Shown: positions 18,708-27,450, numbered from the stretch's first letter. The stretch: DNA of 64,000 nucleotides from Amarolinea aalborgensis (GCF_900491745.1 NZ_UETR01000002.1:1-64000); one strand, 5' to 3'. The notes: generated from the letters alone by a model not told the origin. Translations and numbers: made by a program.

Positions 18708-18740
18708 AATGAGGAATGAGGAATGAGGAATGAGGAATGC
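18708..18740. repeat. 9-bp tandem repeat (GAATGAGGA)
   Basis: Four uninterrupted copies of the nonamer GAATGAGGA lie in the gap upstream of the cyanophycinase paralogue. Such short tracts vary readily in length. Confidence 0.8.
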
Positions 18741-18842
18741 TGAAGGCTGAATAGCGCCAGCGCCAGGCGCCGCACAACCGTGGATGAAAACAGGCAATCC
18801 GTGGCGATCCGTGTTCATCCGCGGCCTGTTCTTTGGTCAGTC

Positions 18843-18909
18843 CTCACACAAAGCTATAAAGTCACCAAGATGTCAAGAGCTTCTCTGCGTCTTGGTGTCT
18901 TTATGTGAG
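18843..18909. repeat. Inverted repeat, MITE-like or terminator
   Basis: CTCACACAAAG..ATAAAGTCACCAAGA and TCTTGGTGTCTTTATGTGAG pair over about 20 bases around a short loop. It lies just downstream of the minus-strand MFS gene and could end its transcript. Confidence 0.6.
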
Positions 18910-18913
18910 TCAA

Positions 18914-20104
18914 TCATGTTCGGGATACCTTGATGCGGCTCATCATGACCAGGGCCAGCAGCATGAAGACTGCGGCAAAGGGCCAGATGGCCCGGTGCGA
19001 GGTGAGGTCAATCAAGCCGCCGGCCACAATCGGCCCGGTAATGGCGGCCAACGATGAGGCGAAGTAATACAGCCCGGTGAGCGCGCCAATCGCGTGGTTG
19101 CCGCCCACATCGTACACCATCGGCAGCGAGTTGATGTTGACCAGCGCCCAGAAACCGCCCATCAGCGCCAGCAGCACGAGCAGCTGCAGGGTGTTCGTCA
19201 GCACCAGCGCCAGGAGCAGGCCGATGGTCATGCCGATCAGTCCGATCATGATGGTCGGCTTGCGCCCGATGCGCGTGGCAATCAGGCCGCTGGGAATAGC
19301 AAACAGAATGAGCATGGCCGCGAACGCGGTCAGCATTTGGGTGCCGGAGCCAACCGCAATACCAAGCACGTTGCGGACATACAGGGTGAAGAAGGCCTCC
19401 ACCGCGTTCCAGGCGATGAACCAGCAGAAGATCGCGAGCAGAATGTACATGCCGTTCGGATTGTCGCCGCGGCTGACGTCACGCAGGCTGTCCCACACCC
19501 CTGGCGCCACGACTTCGTTGGCAGCCTGCGGCGCTGCGGGTTCACGCACGAAGGCCAGCACGACGCCGATGGCGATCAGCAGCAGCAGCGCGCCGACGAT
19601 GAACGGCAGCGGCACGCCGATCTTGTAGAGGGCGCCGCCGCCAAACAGCGCGATGGCACCGCCGACGCCGCCCATCAGGTTGATGACGCCATTGGCCTTG
19701 CTGCGCTGCTCGGCCGGATATAAATCGCCCAGGTAGGCGACGGTGGGCGAGCGGAAGAGCGCCATGCCGATGTTGGTGCCCAGGATGGCGAGGGCAATGA
19801 GGGCAAAGTTGGTGCGCACAAAGGGCACCAGGATGAAAAAGACCGCGGCCAGCGGCGCGCCGGCCATCAGCCAGGGCTTGCGCCGGCCCCAGCGGCTGCG
19901 CGTACGGTCGCTGCGCGCCCCCACCCAGGGCTGGACGAACATGTTGATCAAGTTATCCCACGTCAGAATGAAGCCAACGACGAGGGCCGACAGCCCCAGG
20001 TCTTCCAGGAAGGGCGGGATCAGGCTGTTGAACAGCGGCCAGATGACGCTGATGCCCAAAAAGCCGAAACCGAGGACGAAGGTTTTCTTCCAATCGAACT
20101 TCAT
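18914..20104 (-). CDS. MFS transporter, GPH/SLC45-like
   Basis: A 396-residue, 12-segment permease. The N-terminal half has FLEDLGLSALVVGFILTWDN and the loop GARSDRTRSRWGRRKPW, the form of motif A seen in glycoside-pentoside-hexuronide and SLC45-type sugar symporters. A sugar or glycoside substrate is likely but not provable. GGAGG lies seven bases before the ATG. The start codon overlaps the stop of a short HEPN-like remnant (ATGA), so the gene may be translated by coupling with it. Confidence 0.85.
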   Translation of the reverse strand: MKFDWKKTFVLGFGFLGISVIWPLFNSLIPPFLEDLGLSALVVGFILTWDNLINMFVQPWVGARSDRTRSRWGRRKPWLMAGAPLAAVFFILVPFVRTNFALIALAILGTNIGMALFRSPTVAYLGDLYPAEQRSKANGVINLMGGVGGAIALFGGGALYKIGVPLPFIVGALLLLIAIGVVLAFVREPAAPQAANEVVAPGVWDSLRDVSRGDNPNGMYILLAIFCWFIAWNAVEAFFTLYVRNVLGIAVGSGTQMLTAFAAMLILFAIPSGLIATRIGRKPTIMIGLIGMTIGLLLALVLTNTLQLLVLLALMGGFWALVNINSLPMVYDVGGNHAIGALTGLYYFASSLAAITGPIVAGGLIDLTSHRAIWPFAAVFMLLALVMMSRIKVSRT

Positions 20105-20217
20105 GGCGCGCCTCCCTCAACCAAATACGATTCTGCGATTTGCACGAAGCGTTCAGCGAACGCCATTAGTCGGTCAGCATGGGGCCGCTCAATGACAGAC
20201 ACCGCTTGATAGTTATC
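20101..20217 (-). pseudogene. Possible C-terminal remnant of a HEPN-domain protein
   Basis: Reading on from the end of the MNT gene in the +1 frame gives about 38 codons without a stop, with DNYQAVSV early and ADRLMAFAERFVQIAESYL near the end. This is the pattern of HEPN-domain C-termini (DYxA..., then an amphipathic A..A..F...A..YL helix). The normal N-terminal ~80 residues are missing. HEPN and MNT genes are usually adjacent, so I read this as the broken partner of the MNT gene. Confidence 0.5.
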
Positions 20218-20566
20218 ACAACACGATCCCTTCGCGACGAATGTTCAAGAATAGCGGGCTACGTTGATGTTCGAACCAAGCGAGCGAAACAGGGAATGTC
20301 GAGATGAGGAGATCATGACGCAGGCAAACCTCAGAAACGGCCGGATTGAGACGTTCGATCTCGGTGGCAGGGTTGGTATCATCATTCAGCACAACCATCA
20401 GATCAACATCCGACGCAGGGGTTGCTGTCCCGCGCGCGTACGAACCGTATAGGTATAGTTGGCTTAGCCGGGCGCCATACAAGTCAATTAAAGCTTGCTT
20501 TACTTCTCGAAGCGCAACGGCTATCACATTTGGCAGGTCTGGTGGCTTCCGAGCCTTGTCAGCCAC
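20216..20566 (-). CDS. MNT-type nucleotidyltransferase (antitoxin-like)
   Basis: A 116-residue minimal nucleotidyltransferase with the signature YLYGSYARGTATPASDVDLM (GS plus DxD metal ligands). In HEPN/MNT modules such proteins AMPylate and neutralise the HEPN toxin. Only a fragment of the HEPN partner remains downstream, so the antitoxin appears orphaned. A complete HEPN/MNT pair is present at 27.5-28.3 kb. Confidence 0.85.
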   Translation of the reverse strand: MADKARKPPDLPNVIAVALREVKQALIDLYGARLSQLYLYGSYARGTATPASDVDLMVVLNDDTNPATEIERLNPAVSEVCLRHDLLISTFPVSLAWFEHQRSPLFLNIRREGIVL

Positions 20567-20619
20567 AATTCACACTCCTTGATTACAAGTCCTCGCATCT
20601 CATTTTAATGGCTGCAGCC

Positions 20620-20770
20620 GGTTTCGCGAAATTGGATGGAGACGAAAGGACGCATTTCAATCTGGAGGCAGATCGGGCGACTGTCAGTCGCTGCAACTAC
20701 TGCCAAGCCCACCTTCGTGAGCTACACCCCGAGATTGAAATGTACCCGAGACCAAACCCTCGAATTGAGC
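20620..20770. repeat. Diverged copy of the 1-254 repeat family
   Basis: CAGTCGCTGCAACTACTGCC, AAGCCCACCTTCGTGAGCTA and GAGATTGAAATG match, in order, blocks of the repeat at 1-254. It fills the gap upstream of the patatin gene's 3' end. Confidence 0.6.
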
Positions 20771-20775
20771 GTATG

Positions 20776-21555
20776 TTAGGAAAACAAACGATTGTACAGC
20801 CGGGGCAGTTGGGCCACCATGGCTCGCGCGCCGCGTTGACGCATGTCCGCGCTCGCCAGGCGCAGCAGACTGACCTGGTCAAGATCAGGCTCCACCAGCA
20901 CGTCGGCCGAATGTGGATCGTCGCCCGCGCGCACCAGCAGCCAGGAGAGGGCCGCGATGCCTTGCCAGAGCGTGCTGCGCGGAATGGCATGCGGCGGCGG
21001 GAAACAATTCACCGCAATGACCACATCGGCCCCCAACTGGCGCGCTACCGAGATAGGGAGGTTGTTGGTGACTCCGCCGTCAACGAGCAGACGTCCGTCC
21101 AGCATCAGCGGCTCGACCATGCCAGGCACCGACGAACTGGCGCGCACGGCCGGCGCCAGCGGCCCGTGCTGGAAGATGACCGGCTTGCCGCTCATCAGGT
21201 CGCTGGCGACCACGATCAACGGCGTCTTGAGCTGCTCGAAGGTGGTGACGCCGGCGCTCTGTTCCACCCAGCGCTCCAGCCGCGCAAATGTGACGCCGAA
21301 TCCGCCGGTGCGCGAGGGGCGCAGCGGCCGCGCAATGCGGTCCCAGCGCATCAACTCGGACACTTGCCGCACCTGTTCGTGGCTTCCACTCGCGCAATAG
21401 GCCGCGCCGACCATAGCCCCGGCGCTGACGCCAACCACAAAATCAATGGGGATGCCCTGGCCGTCGAGCACCTCCAAGACGCCGATGTGGGCGAGGCCGC
21501 GGGCCACGCCGCCGCCCAAGACCAGCCCGATTCGTTTGTTACTTGTCCAATTCAT
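20776..21555 (-). CDS. Patatin-like phospholipase (RssA/YlbK type)
   Basis: A 259-residue patatin-family esterase. It has the oxyanion loop GLVLGGGVARGLAHIGVLEV, the nucleophile elbow GVSAG (Ser ~45) and the catalytic aspartate motif LLVDGGVTNNLP. The Ser-Asp dyad is complete. Relatives hydrolyse phospholipids or lysophospholipids near the membrane, but the exact substrate is unknown. It is single-gene with a strong hairpin close to its 5' side. The gene ends within repeat DNA, and the protein has normal length. Confidence 0.9.
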   Translation of the reverse strand: MNWTSNKRIGLVLGGGVARGLAHIGVLEVLDGQGIPIDFVVGVSAGAMVGAAYCASGSHEQVRQVSELMRWDRIARPLRPSRTGGFGVTFARLERWVEQSAGVTTFEQLKTPLIVVASDLMSGKPVIFQHGPLAPAVRASSSVPGMVEPLMLDGRLLVDGGVTNNLPISVARQLGADVVIAVNCFPPPHAIPRSTLWQGIAALSWLLVRAGDDPHSADVLVEPDLDQVSLLRLASADMRQRGARAMVAQLPRLYNRLFS

Positions 21556-21595
21556 CGTCTTTTCGACCCGATCAGAAACTCGGCCTACTGCCGAT

Positions 21596-21628
21596 AGAAA
21601 CCCGGCTTCCCCAGGAAGCCGGGTTTCT
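21596..21628. terminator. Perfect hairpin upstream of the patatin gene
   Basis: AGAAACCCGGCTTCC and GGAAGCCGGGTTTCT form a perfect stem of at least 15 bp around a short C-rich loop. It lies between the patatin gene and a MITE-like element. It can terminate transcription arriving from the oxidoreductase genes. Confidence 0.75.
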
Positions 21629-21660
21629 GCCTGCGCAACCGTTCGCGGGGCTTCGAAGTG

Positions 21661-21804
21661 GGACGCAGATTAACGCAAGAAAAACGCAGATAAAACGGGA
21701 TAGTGACCACGCAGGCGCGTGCGGTGAGATCTGCTTAAGGGACAAGGTCTGCCATCTCACAGAATAGCAAAATCTGCGTGCGAAGCTTGCGTTAATCTGC
21801 GTCC
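21661..21804. repeat. MITE-like element with perfect 19-bp inverted ends
   Basis: The first 19 bases (GGACGCAGATTAACGCAAG) are exactly complementary to the last 19 (CTTGCGTTAATCTGCGTCC) over 144 bp in total. The sequence belongs to the GACGCAGA-TTAACGC family also seen at 1488-1775 and 54121-54225. No coding capacity. Confidence 0.8.
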
Positions 21805-21834
21805 TGGTCATCTCCCTGAACGCTTACCTACCTA

Positions 21835-23679
21835 CTACCACAATGCCGCCACGGCTTCCGGCAGGTCCAGCTCAGCCAGTTTCTCCGGCAGCGGCTTGCC
21901 GGTCTCCCAATCCCAGCCGCGCGCCCGATAGTAGATCGGCAGCATCATTTCAAAATCGAGGCTGTTGCCTTCGGTGTTGCTCTTGACCAGCGGCGTGCGC
22001 AGGAGCTTGGGCAGCGTGTCGTCCGCACGCGTCGCGCCCAGGCGGCAGTTGAGCGCGCGCTTGAGGTTGGTGATGCGCTGGCCTGTGCGCGTGATCCAGG
22101 CATAGTCCGCTTCGATGCCGGCGATGGTGCGCAGCAGGCTGACCAGGTTATCAACCTGTGGATCCTCGAAATGACAGAGGATAGCGCTGTTGGTGAAGCT
22201 GCGAAAATCCATCGTGGCTGCGGCCATCACCGCCTGCGCCTCGCTCTGCTCAAAGCGGTCGAGCAAGTCCAGGCCCAGCTCGGGGATGATGCGGCCGCGC
22301 CCCACTTCGTAGCAGTCGCCTGACATGTGGTCCGCGCCGCGGTTGCCGGTGGCATAGACCAGACCTTGGCCCATGAACGCGCGCGGATCATGGAACGGCG
22401 CTTCCAGGTTTTTGACCTGCACGGCCAGTTCAGGCACACCAAAATGCGTGGCCAGGGCCAGGGCGCCTTCCGCGGCGATGTCGCCGATGCCTTCACGCGC
22501 CCCAATCATGCGCGTCAGGCGAATGGCCGGTTCCGCATCCCCCCAGGGCAACGCCATGCCGATTTGCTCGGCGCTGATGATCCCTTCATTGTAAAGGTAG
22601 TAGAGCAGCCCGATAGTATTGGCGGTGGAGATGGTGTCCATGCCCAATTGGTTGCAGATGTGCCCGGCCATGCCGGCCGCCTGCATGTCGGGAGAGTCCA
22701 GGTTGGTCGTGAAGCCGGCGACCGTTTCGTATTCCGGCCCGTCCACCAGCGGCTCCTGATACTTATCCAGGTGGACTTCACGATTGCAGGCGATGGGGCA
22801 GCGGAAGCAGGCCAGGTGGCGAGTGAGCATGGTTTCGGCCATCGTGCTCATGTTGACGTTGTCTTCCAGGTGCGCGGATTCACCGGCCGTGTAGTAGCGC
22901 CGCGGCACATCGCCGTACATGAACCCGGCATCGAGACTGAGCACGGTTCCGCCCACGCGCAGCGCCTGCGTGAAGAGGTCTTCGATGACGAAGTTCATCG
23001 TGCGTCGCAGCGTCTCTTTGAACTCTTTGGGATCGGCCAATGGGATTTCCGCGCGGCCGTACGCGGCGATGGCTTTGAGCTTCTTGCTGCCCATGACCGC
23101 GCCCAGCCCCGTGCGCGCGGCGCAGCGGCCGTGGTCGTTCATCACCGCGGCAAATTTGACCAGCCGTTCGCCGGCCGGGCCAATGCAGGCCACGCGCGAC
23201 TTGGGCTGGCTGATCTCGGCCTTGACCCGTTCTTGCACGGCGTAGCTGTCGAGACCCCACAGGTGTCCCGCGTCGTGGAGCTGCGCTTCGCCGTTGACGA
23301 TGCTCAAATAGACCGGCGCCGGCGCCTGGCCCGTGATGATGATGCCGTCGAAGCCAGCCTGGCGCATGGCCGGCCCGAAGAAACCACCGCTGTTGCCCTC
23401 GCCGGTCAGCCGCGTGGCCGGTGAACGCGTCACCACGCTGAAGCGGCCCGCAGCCGGTGTCGTGGTGCCCACGAAGGGACCGGTCATGAAGATGAGCGGA
23501 TTGTCCGGCCCCAAGGGGTCGGTGTCAGCGGTGACATAATCCCACAGATAGCGTGCGCCCAGGCCGCTGCCGCCCAGGAAACGGCGCGCGTAGTCCGCAT
23601 TGAGCGGCTCAACCCAGGTGCGCGGCTGCGTCAAATCAACACGCAGGATTTGGCCAAGATAGCCAGGGAGGGTGGTCAT
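21835..23679 (-). CDS. Aldehyde:ferredoxin oxidoreductase (tungsten, AOR family)
   Basis: A 614-residue AOR-family enzyme. It oxidises aldehydes to acids with ferredoxin, using a tungsten bis-pterin and a 4Fe-4S cluster. The N-terminal domain has FLGGSGLGARYL and TGEGNSGGFFGPAM (pterin contacts). Cluster cysteines are visible in CFRCPIAC (Cys291, 294, 298), with the fourth probably in the NCRLGA segment near the C-terminus. GAGGA precedes the ATG. The next two upstream genes (alcohol dehydrogenase, SCP2 protein) are on the same strand, suggesting a small alcohol/aldehyde metabolic unit. Confidence 0.93.
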   Translation of the reverse strand: MTTLPGYLGQILRVDLTQPRTWVEPLNADYARRFLGGSGLGARYLWDYVTADTDPLGPDNPLIFMTGPFVGTTTPAAGRFSVVTRSPATRLTGEGNSGGFFGPAMRQAGFDGIIITGQAPAPVYLSIVNGEAQLHDAGHLWGLDSYAVQERVKAEISQPKSRVACIGPAGERLVKFAAVMNDHGRCAARTGLGAVMGSKKLKAIAAYGRAEIPLADPKEFKETLRRTMNFVIEDLFTQALRVGGTVLSLDAGFMYGDVPRRYYTAGESAHLEDNVNMSTMAETMLTRHLACFRCPIACNREVHLDKYQEPLVDGPEYETVAGFTTNLDSPDMQAAGMAGHICNQLGMDTISTANTIGLLYYLYNEGIISAEQIGMALPWGDAEPAIRLTRMIGAREGIGDIAAEGALALATHFGVPELAVQVKNLEAPFHDPRAFMGQGLVYATGNRGADHMSGDCYEVGRGRIIPELGLDLLDRFEQSEAQAVMAAATMDFRSFTNSAILCHFEDPQVDNLVSLLRTIAGIEADYAWITRTGQRITNLKRALNCRLGATRADDTLPKLLRTPLVKSNTEGNSLDFEMMLPIYYRARGWDWETGKPLPEKLAELDLPEAVAALW

Positions 23680-23729
23680 ACGAGTGTCCTCGTTTTCGTC
23701 AGGCGCTGCCCAGATCTCGCGGTCGGCAG

Positions 23730-23990
23730 CGAATTTTCACCCCGGGGCGGGTCATCCCGCCGCGGCCCGGCGACGATCGCCGTTGCCAGGCCGCGGCGGT
23801 TTCAGGCGGCCGTGCGTCACTATTCAGGCATCCTCCGCCAACTGCCGCCGCCAGGACTTCGGCGAGCTCAGTCGAGCCGTCGGCCGTCGCCGACCGGCAT
23901 CGCGTCCACGCAGGTCGGACGTCCGGCGGCACGCTCATCAGGCGTGATGTCCATTGCTCGCTTGCGACGGCGCACCGCCTGAGCAGTTAG
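23730..23990. repeat. Diverged interspersed repeat between AOR and ADH genes
   Basis: CACGCAGGTCGGACGTCCGG, CATCAGGCGTGATGTCCATT and GCCTGAGCAGTTAGG correspond in order to blocks of the repeat at 1-280. The 319-base gap holds nothing else that I can see. Confidence 0.65.
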
Positions 23991-23998
23991 GCCTGCGC

Positions 23999-25168
23999 TC
24001 AAAAATCAATCGGCGTGCCGTCGAAGGTGTAGCGCAGGAGTTTGGCGGTGTCGGCCTGATTGGGCACGCGGGAAGACATCGTCACCGAGGTGTCGCCTTC
24101 CACCAAGATCACCATGCGGCTAATTTCGCTATCGTACGTCGCGGGGTCAATGCCCATTTCGCGCCCAGACAGCGGCAGGCCGATCTGGCGCTCCAGGTCA
24201 CGGATCGCGGCCGCCAGGCTGGCCGCGCCCTGCGCCTCATCCGCGGCCGGCAGATTCAGGAAGCGCGCAATGTCCGCGTAACGGGTCGGGTCCTGGCCGC
24301 GCACGCAGTATTCGATGGTGTAAGGCAGATACATGCCCACGCTGCGGCCGTGCGGGATGTGGAAGCTGGCGCCGAGCGTGTGGCCCAGCGAGTGGGCCAG
24401 GGCAGCCTGCGCATTGCCAAAGGCCATGCCCGCGATGGTGGCGGCGTTGTGCATGCGCTCGCGCGCCTCCATGTCTTTGGCGCCCTGGCTGACCGCGGTC
24501 GGCAGGTAGCTGAACACCAACTGGATGGCTTTCAGCGCCAGGCCGTCGGAGAAATCGTTGTGCCAGGAGCTGGTGTAGGCCTCGATGGCGTGGGTGAGCA
24601 CATCAATGCCGGTGTCCGCGGTGACGCGGGCTGGCAGGTTGGCCGTCAGCGCGGGGTCCACGATCGCCAGGTCAGGCAAAATCTCGCGCGAGGCCAGGCC
24701 GAGCTTGCGCCGCTCTTCCACATCGGTCAGCACCGTGGCCCAGGTTGCCTCCGAGCCGGTGCCGCTGGTGGTGGGGATGGCAATCAGGCGCGCCTTGCTG
24801 CGCAGGCCGATGGGCACGATCGGATTGATCGCGGCCGGTTCAATATCAGGATATTCGTACAGAATCCACATGGCCTTGGCCGCGTCCATGGCGCTGCCGC
24901 CGCCCAGGCCGATGATCCAATCGGGTTCGAACTCCAGCATCGCCGCCGCGCCTTTGCGCACCGTTTGCAGCGAAGGCTCTGGCTCCACGTCCGAAAAGAC
25001 GGCCGCGGGGATGCCGGCGTCGTTCAACTGCGCGATGACGAGCTCAGGATAGCCCAGCTTTGCCAGCATGGCGTCGGTCACGATGAAGGCGCGCTGGCCC
25101 TGCAACTGGCCGAGGTAGCTCAGGGCATCCTCGCCGTAGACGATCTCTGGCGCTTTGAAAAACCACAT
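23999..25168 (-). CDS. Iron-containing alcohol dehydrogenase
   Basis: A 389-residue group III alcohol dehydrogenase. It shows the NAD(P)-binding GLGGGSAMDAAKAMW, the IPTTSGTGSEAT motif, and the metal-binding histidines in GIDVLTHAIEAY, AQAALAHSLGHTLGA and IPHGRSVG. It interconverts alcohols and aldehydes or ketones. With the AOR gene downstream, an alcohol-to-acid route is plausible. A clear GGAGG lies just upstream of the ATG. Confidence 0.93.
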   Translation of the reverse strand: MWFFKAPEIVYGEDALSYLGQLQGQRAFIVTDAMLAKLGYPELVIAQLNDAGIPAAVFSDVEPEPSLQTVRKGAAAMLEFEPDWIIGLGGGSAMDAAKAMWILYEYPDIEPAAINPIVPIGLRSKARLIAIPTTSGTGSEATWATVLTDVEERRKLGLASREILPDLAIVDPALTANLPARVTADTGIDVLTHAIEAYTSSWHNDFSDGLALKAIQLVFSYLPTAVSQGAKDMEARERMHNAATIAGMAFGNAQAALAHSLGHTLGASFHIPHGRSVGMYLPYTIEYCVRGQDPTRYADIARFLNLPAADEAQGAASLAAAIRDLERQIGLPLSGREMGIDPATYDSEISRMVILVEGDTSVTMSSRVPNQADTAKLLRYTFDGTPIDF

Positions 25169-25239
25169 AACCGCCTCCTACCTGCTGCGCATGGGAACCA
25201 AGCCGGCGAGACGCGGTCGCCTCGCGCGGCCAGCGCCCG

Positions 25240-25656
25240 TTACACTTCGTCGGGATACTGCGTGGGGATGAAGGTCGTGCAGCGCACCAACTCATTGGCG
25301 GCCTTGACCGACTTCATGATCTTGAGCATGTTGCCTTGCAGTTTCAGCTTGCGCGTGACCAGGGCTTGAATGGGGTCAATTTTGCGGCCGATGACCTGCT
25401 TCCACGCGGACAGGGGCGCGGCAATGACGAATTCTGGGGTTTTGACCGAACGATCGGCCACCATGCCGGCTTCGCGGCATTTGCCGTGCCACAGGTCAAG
25501 GTACATCACCTCTTCCTTGACGACGCCCTGGCCCGGATCCACAATAAAATAGAAGTCGCCTTCCCACGTCGCTGCGGCTTCTGCGTAATCTTGACTCTGG
25601 TTTAGTTCCACCTGCAACTGCTTGGCCCATTCCTCGCTGGGAAACGGAAGTTTCAT
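25240..25656 (-). CDS. SCP2 sterol-binding-like protein
   Basis: A 138-residue protein with the SCP2 fold pattern: DFYFIVDPGQG, a long helix, FVIAAPLSAWKQVIGRKIDP and the closing KLKLQGNMLKIMKS. Bacterial members bind lipids or hydrophobic ligands, and some act with acyl or alcohol metabolism. The ATG at 25656 follows AAGGAG by seven bases. The longer open frame upstream enters repeat DNA and is discarded. It is first in the minus-strand set SCP2-ADH-AOR. Confidence 0.85.
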   Translation of the reverse strand: MKLPFPSEEWAKQLQVELNQSQDYAEAAATWEGDFYFIVDPGQGVVKEEVMYLDLWHGKCREAGMVADRSVKTPEFVIAAPLSAWKQVIGRKIDPIQALVTRKLKLQGNMLKIMKSVKAANELVRCTTFIPTQYPDEV

Positions 25657-25769
25657 GGTTCGCTGCTCCTTTTTGTGATCCAATGGATGCAGTGCAAAGA
25701 TGACGCACTGCGATATAAGCATTGTAACATGCTTTGCGCCTGCTGACAAAGCACAGAGGCGCATTGGCG

Positions 25770-26245
25770 GGCGGGACGCCCGCACTCCAGGTGACGGACG
25801 TTGGTCGCCCGCCCGGCGCGGCTTGACAGGACACCCGCGTCGCCGTAGGTTCACGCCTCCGGCGTGACGGGCGTTGGTTGCGCGCGATACACGGTCCGAC
25901 AGGACATCCGCGTGGCCGTAGGTTCACGCCTCCGGCGTGACGGGCGTTGGTCGCCCGCGCGACGCAGTTCGACAGGACATCCGCGTCACCGCAGGTTCAC
26001 GCCTCCGGCGTGACGGACGTTCGTTTTCCAGACACGACGGCAAGTCCACTCGTCGTGCTTATGGTAGGTCACATCTCCGGTGTGACAACGCTTGTCTCGC
26101 GCGTCGTCGTCATCGTAGGTCACATCTCCGGTGTGACGACGTACGTTTTTCAGACACGATGGCAAGTCCACGCGTCGTCATCGTAGGCCGCATCTCCGGC
26201 GTGACAACGCTCGTCATGCCGGCGACGACGGCCACCATAAGACTC
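25770..26245. repeat. REP-like array, left of the RAYT gene
   Basis: At least six copies of a small palindrome, TCACGCCTCCGGCGTGA or TCACATCTCCGGTGTGA, each preceded by GTAGGT. The first three are 73 bp apart (25851, 25924, 25997), then 72, 51 and 70. Intervening DNA is also repeated. The orientation is opposite to the array at 26814-27011. Confidence 0.85.
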
Positions 26246-26354
26246 TTCGGTGATTGACGACGGCTCATTCCAAATCGTCCCGATTGAATGATGTGAGCGA
26301 ATCAGGCAATGTCCATCCCCATTGTTCTGGGTAGAACCCTCTTGATTTCCATGC

Positions 26355-26807
26355 CTAGAAACTACTGTGCGGCCAGTCCTCAGGGCGAGTTACGTATCCA
26401 TGCTTAACCGGGTTGTAGTGAATGTAGTTGACGTGATTGTCGAAGTCCTCAGCATCACGAATGATGTGATCCTGAAAGCGCTTCTGCCAGAACTTCATCC
26501 TCCCATCAATTCCAAGCTTGTCTTTGTACGCATGGGTGAAGTACGATTTTGCCGATTGCATGATCGTGCTGAAACTGCTGGCGCCATTCGGCCTGATCAG
26601 CAGGTGCATGTGATCGGGCAAGAACACATAAGCGAGCATGATAAACGAGTGCAGTTTCTTCGTGTTGCGCAGCGTTTCGAGGAACAGGTTCAAGGTTGGT
26701 TCGTGAGCAAACACCGGCTCGCGCCCCTGGACGACATTGGTAATGAAAACGATGGAGTCGGGTACGTAATAGCGTCGGAAGTTCATAGGGTATACTTGCT
26801 CCATCAT
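26355..26807 (-). CDS. REP-associated tyrosine transposase (RAYT, Y1_Tnp family)
   Basis: A 150-residue single-strand nuclease of the IS200/Y1 type. The HUH motif is HMHLLI in FLPDHMHLLIRP, and the catalytic tyrosine lies in NHVNYIHYNPVKHG. KFWQKRFQDHIIRD and the C-terminal DWPHSSF are RAYT hallmarks. RAYTs process and spread REP palindromes. The gene is bracketed by two REP-like arrays in opposite orientation, as expected for a RAYT that maintains its own REPs. It ends soon after SSF, slightly shorter than many relatives. The start could also be Met8 (26786). Confidence 0.92.
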   Translation of the reverse strand: MMEQVYPMNFRRYYVPDSIVFITNVVQGREPVFAHEPTLNLFLETLRNTKKLHSFIMLAYVFLPDHMHLLIRPNGASSFSTIMQSAKSYFTHAYKDKLGIDGRMKFWQKRFQDHIIRDAEDFDNHVNYIHYNPVKHGYVTRPEDWPHSSF

Positions 26808-26813
26808 GCAGGA

Positions 26814-27011
26814 TCACGCCACGCCGCAGGCGATGACCTACGAGGGGGTTGTTGTGTGGAGGCACGTTTGGTTGTCACGCCGGAGGCGATGACCTACGAA
26901 GGGGATCGTTGGCTCGTGATACATGCGGATGTCACGCCGGAGGCGATGACCTACGAGGGGGTTGTTGTGTGGAGGCACGTTTGGTTGTCACGCCGGAGGC
27001 GATGACCTACG
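26814..27011. repeat. REP-like array, right of the RAYT gene
   Basis: Four copies of TCACGCCGGAGGCGATGACC followed by TACG (the first with one change), about 57 bp apart. The GGAGGCACGTTTGGTT segment between them is repeated too. The last copy supplies the stop codon and last five residues of the adjacent antitoxin gene. Confidence 0.85.
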
Positions 27012-27314
27012 TTTGTCCGTCCCGTACAGATAATGGTCGTGTTGGTTAGCCAGATCGGTTACGCCGGTGGCGATGGCGGATTCATGAATCCGGTAGAGCG
27101 GAGACGGCGCAGCGTCCAACCAGGCGCAGATGACCTCCCATAGTTCTGCCAACTGCTCAGGTTGCAGCCGCTCAATCGCGGCAACGACCTGACCCTTCGT
27201 TGGCGCCACAACGCGGTACAACCGGACTTCCTGGTGCTCTGCGAGATCCGACGGCGCTTGCAGCGGACGAAACACGCCGTTCTCATAGACGGCCGCAATG
27301 ATGTCGTTTGCCAT
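26988..27314 (-). CDS. AF2212-like (DUF104) antitoxin, 3' end formed by a REP copy
   Basis: A 108-residue protein whose first ~35 residues (IIAAVYENGVFRPLQAPSDL) are the AF2212-like antitoxin domain normally paired with a PIN-domain toxin. The middle part is helical. The segment TGVTDLANQHDHYLYG is a conserved tail seen in such proteins. The final RRSSPPA and the stop are read out of a REP palindrome, so the original end has been replaced. No PIN toxin gene is adjacent, so the module looks orphaned. It has its own promoter. Confidence 0.78.
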   Translation of the reverse strand: MANDIIAAVYENGVFRPLQAPSDLAEHQEVRLYRVVAPTKGQVVAAIERLQPEQLAELWEVICAWLDAAPSPLYRIHESAIATGVTDLANQHDHYLYGTDKRRSSPPA

Positions 27315-27353
27315 GATGTATCCTTTTGGCCAGAACTTGCCTCATGCGGCGGA

Positions 27354-27382
27354 ATTGTAGCACGCACACCCGCCCGGCGCAA
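27354..27382 (-). promoter_or_regulatory. Promoter for the AF2212-like gene
   Basis: On the minus strand TTGCGC, 17 bases, then TACAAT preceded by TGC (extended -10). Predicted start is about 27347, 33 bases before the ATG. Confidence 0.6.
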
Positions 27383-27450
27383 GGCTGAGGATTGTTCATT
27401 CTTGCGCCATCGTCTATAATGACGTGCGTTACAACTGTTCACTTTACGGC

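Noticed and set aside
25770..27011. Regularly spaced ~20-bp palindromes resembling a CRISPR array
   Set aside because: The intervening DNA is itself repeated, spacing varies from 51 to 73 bp, and no cas gene is near. A RAYT gene lies between them, so they are REP elements.
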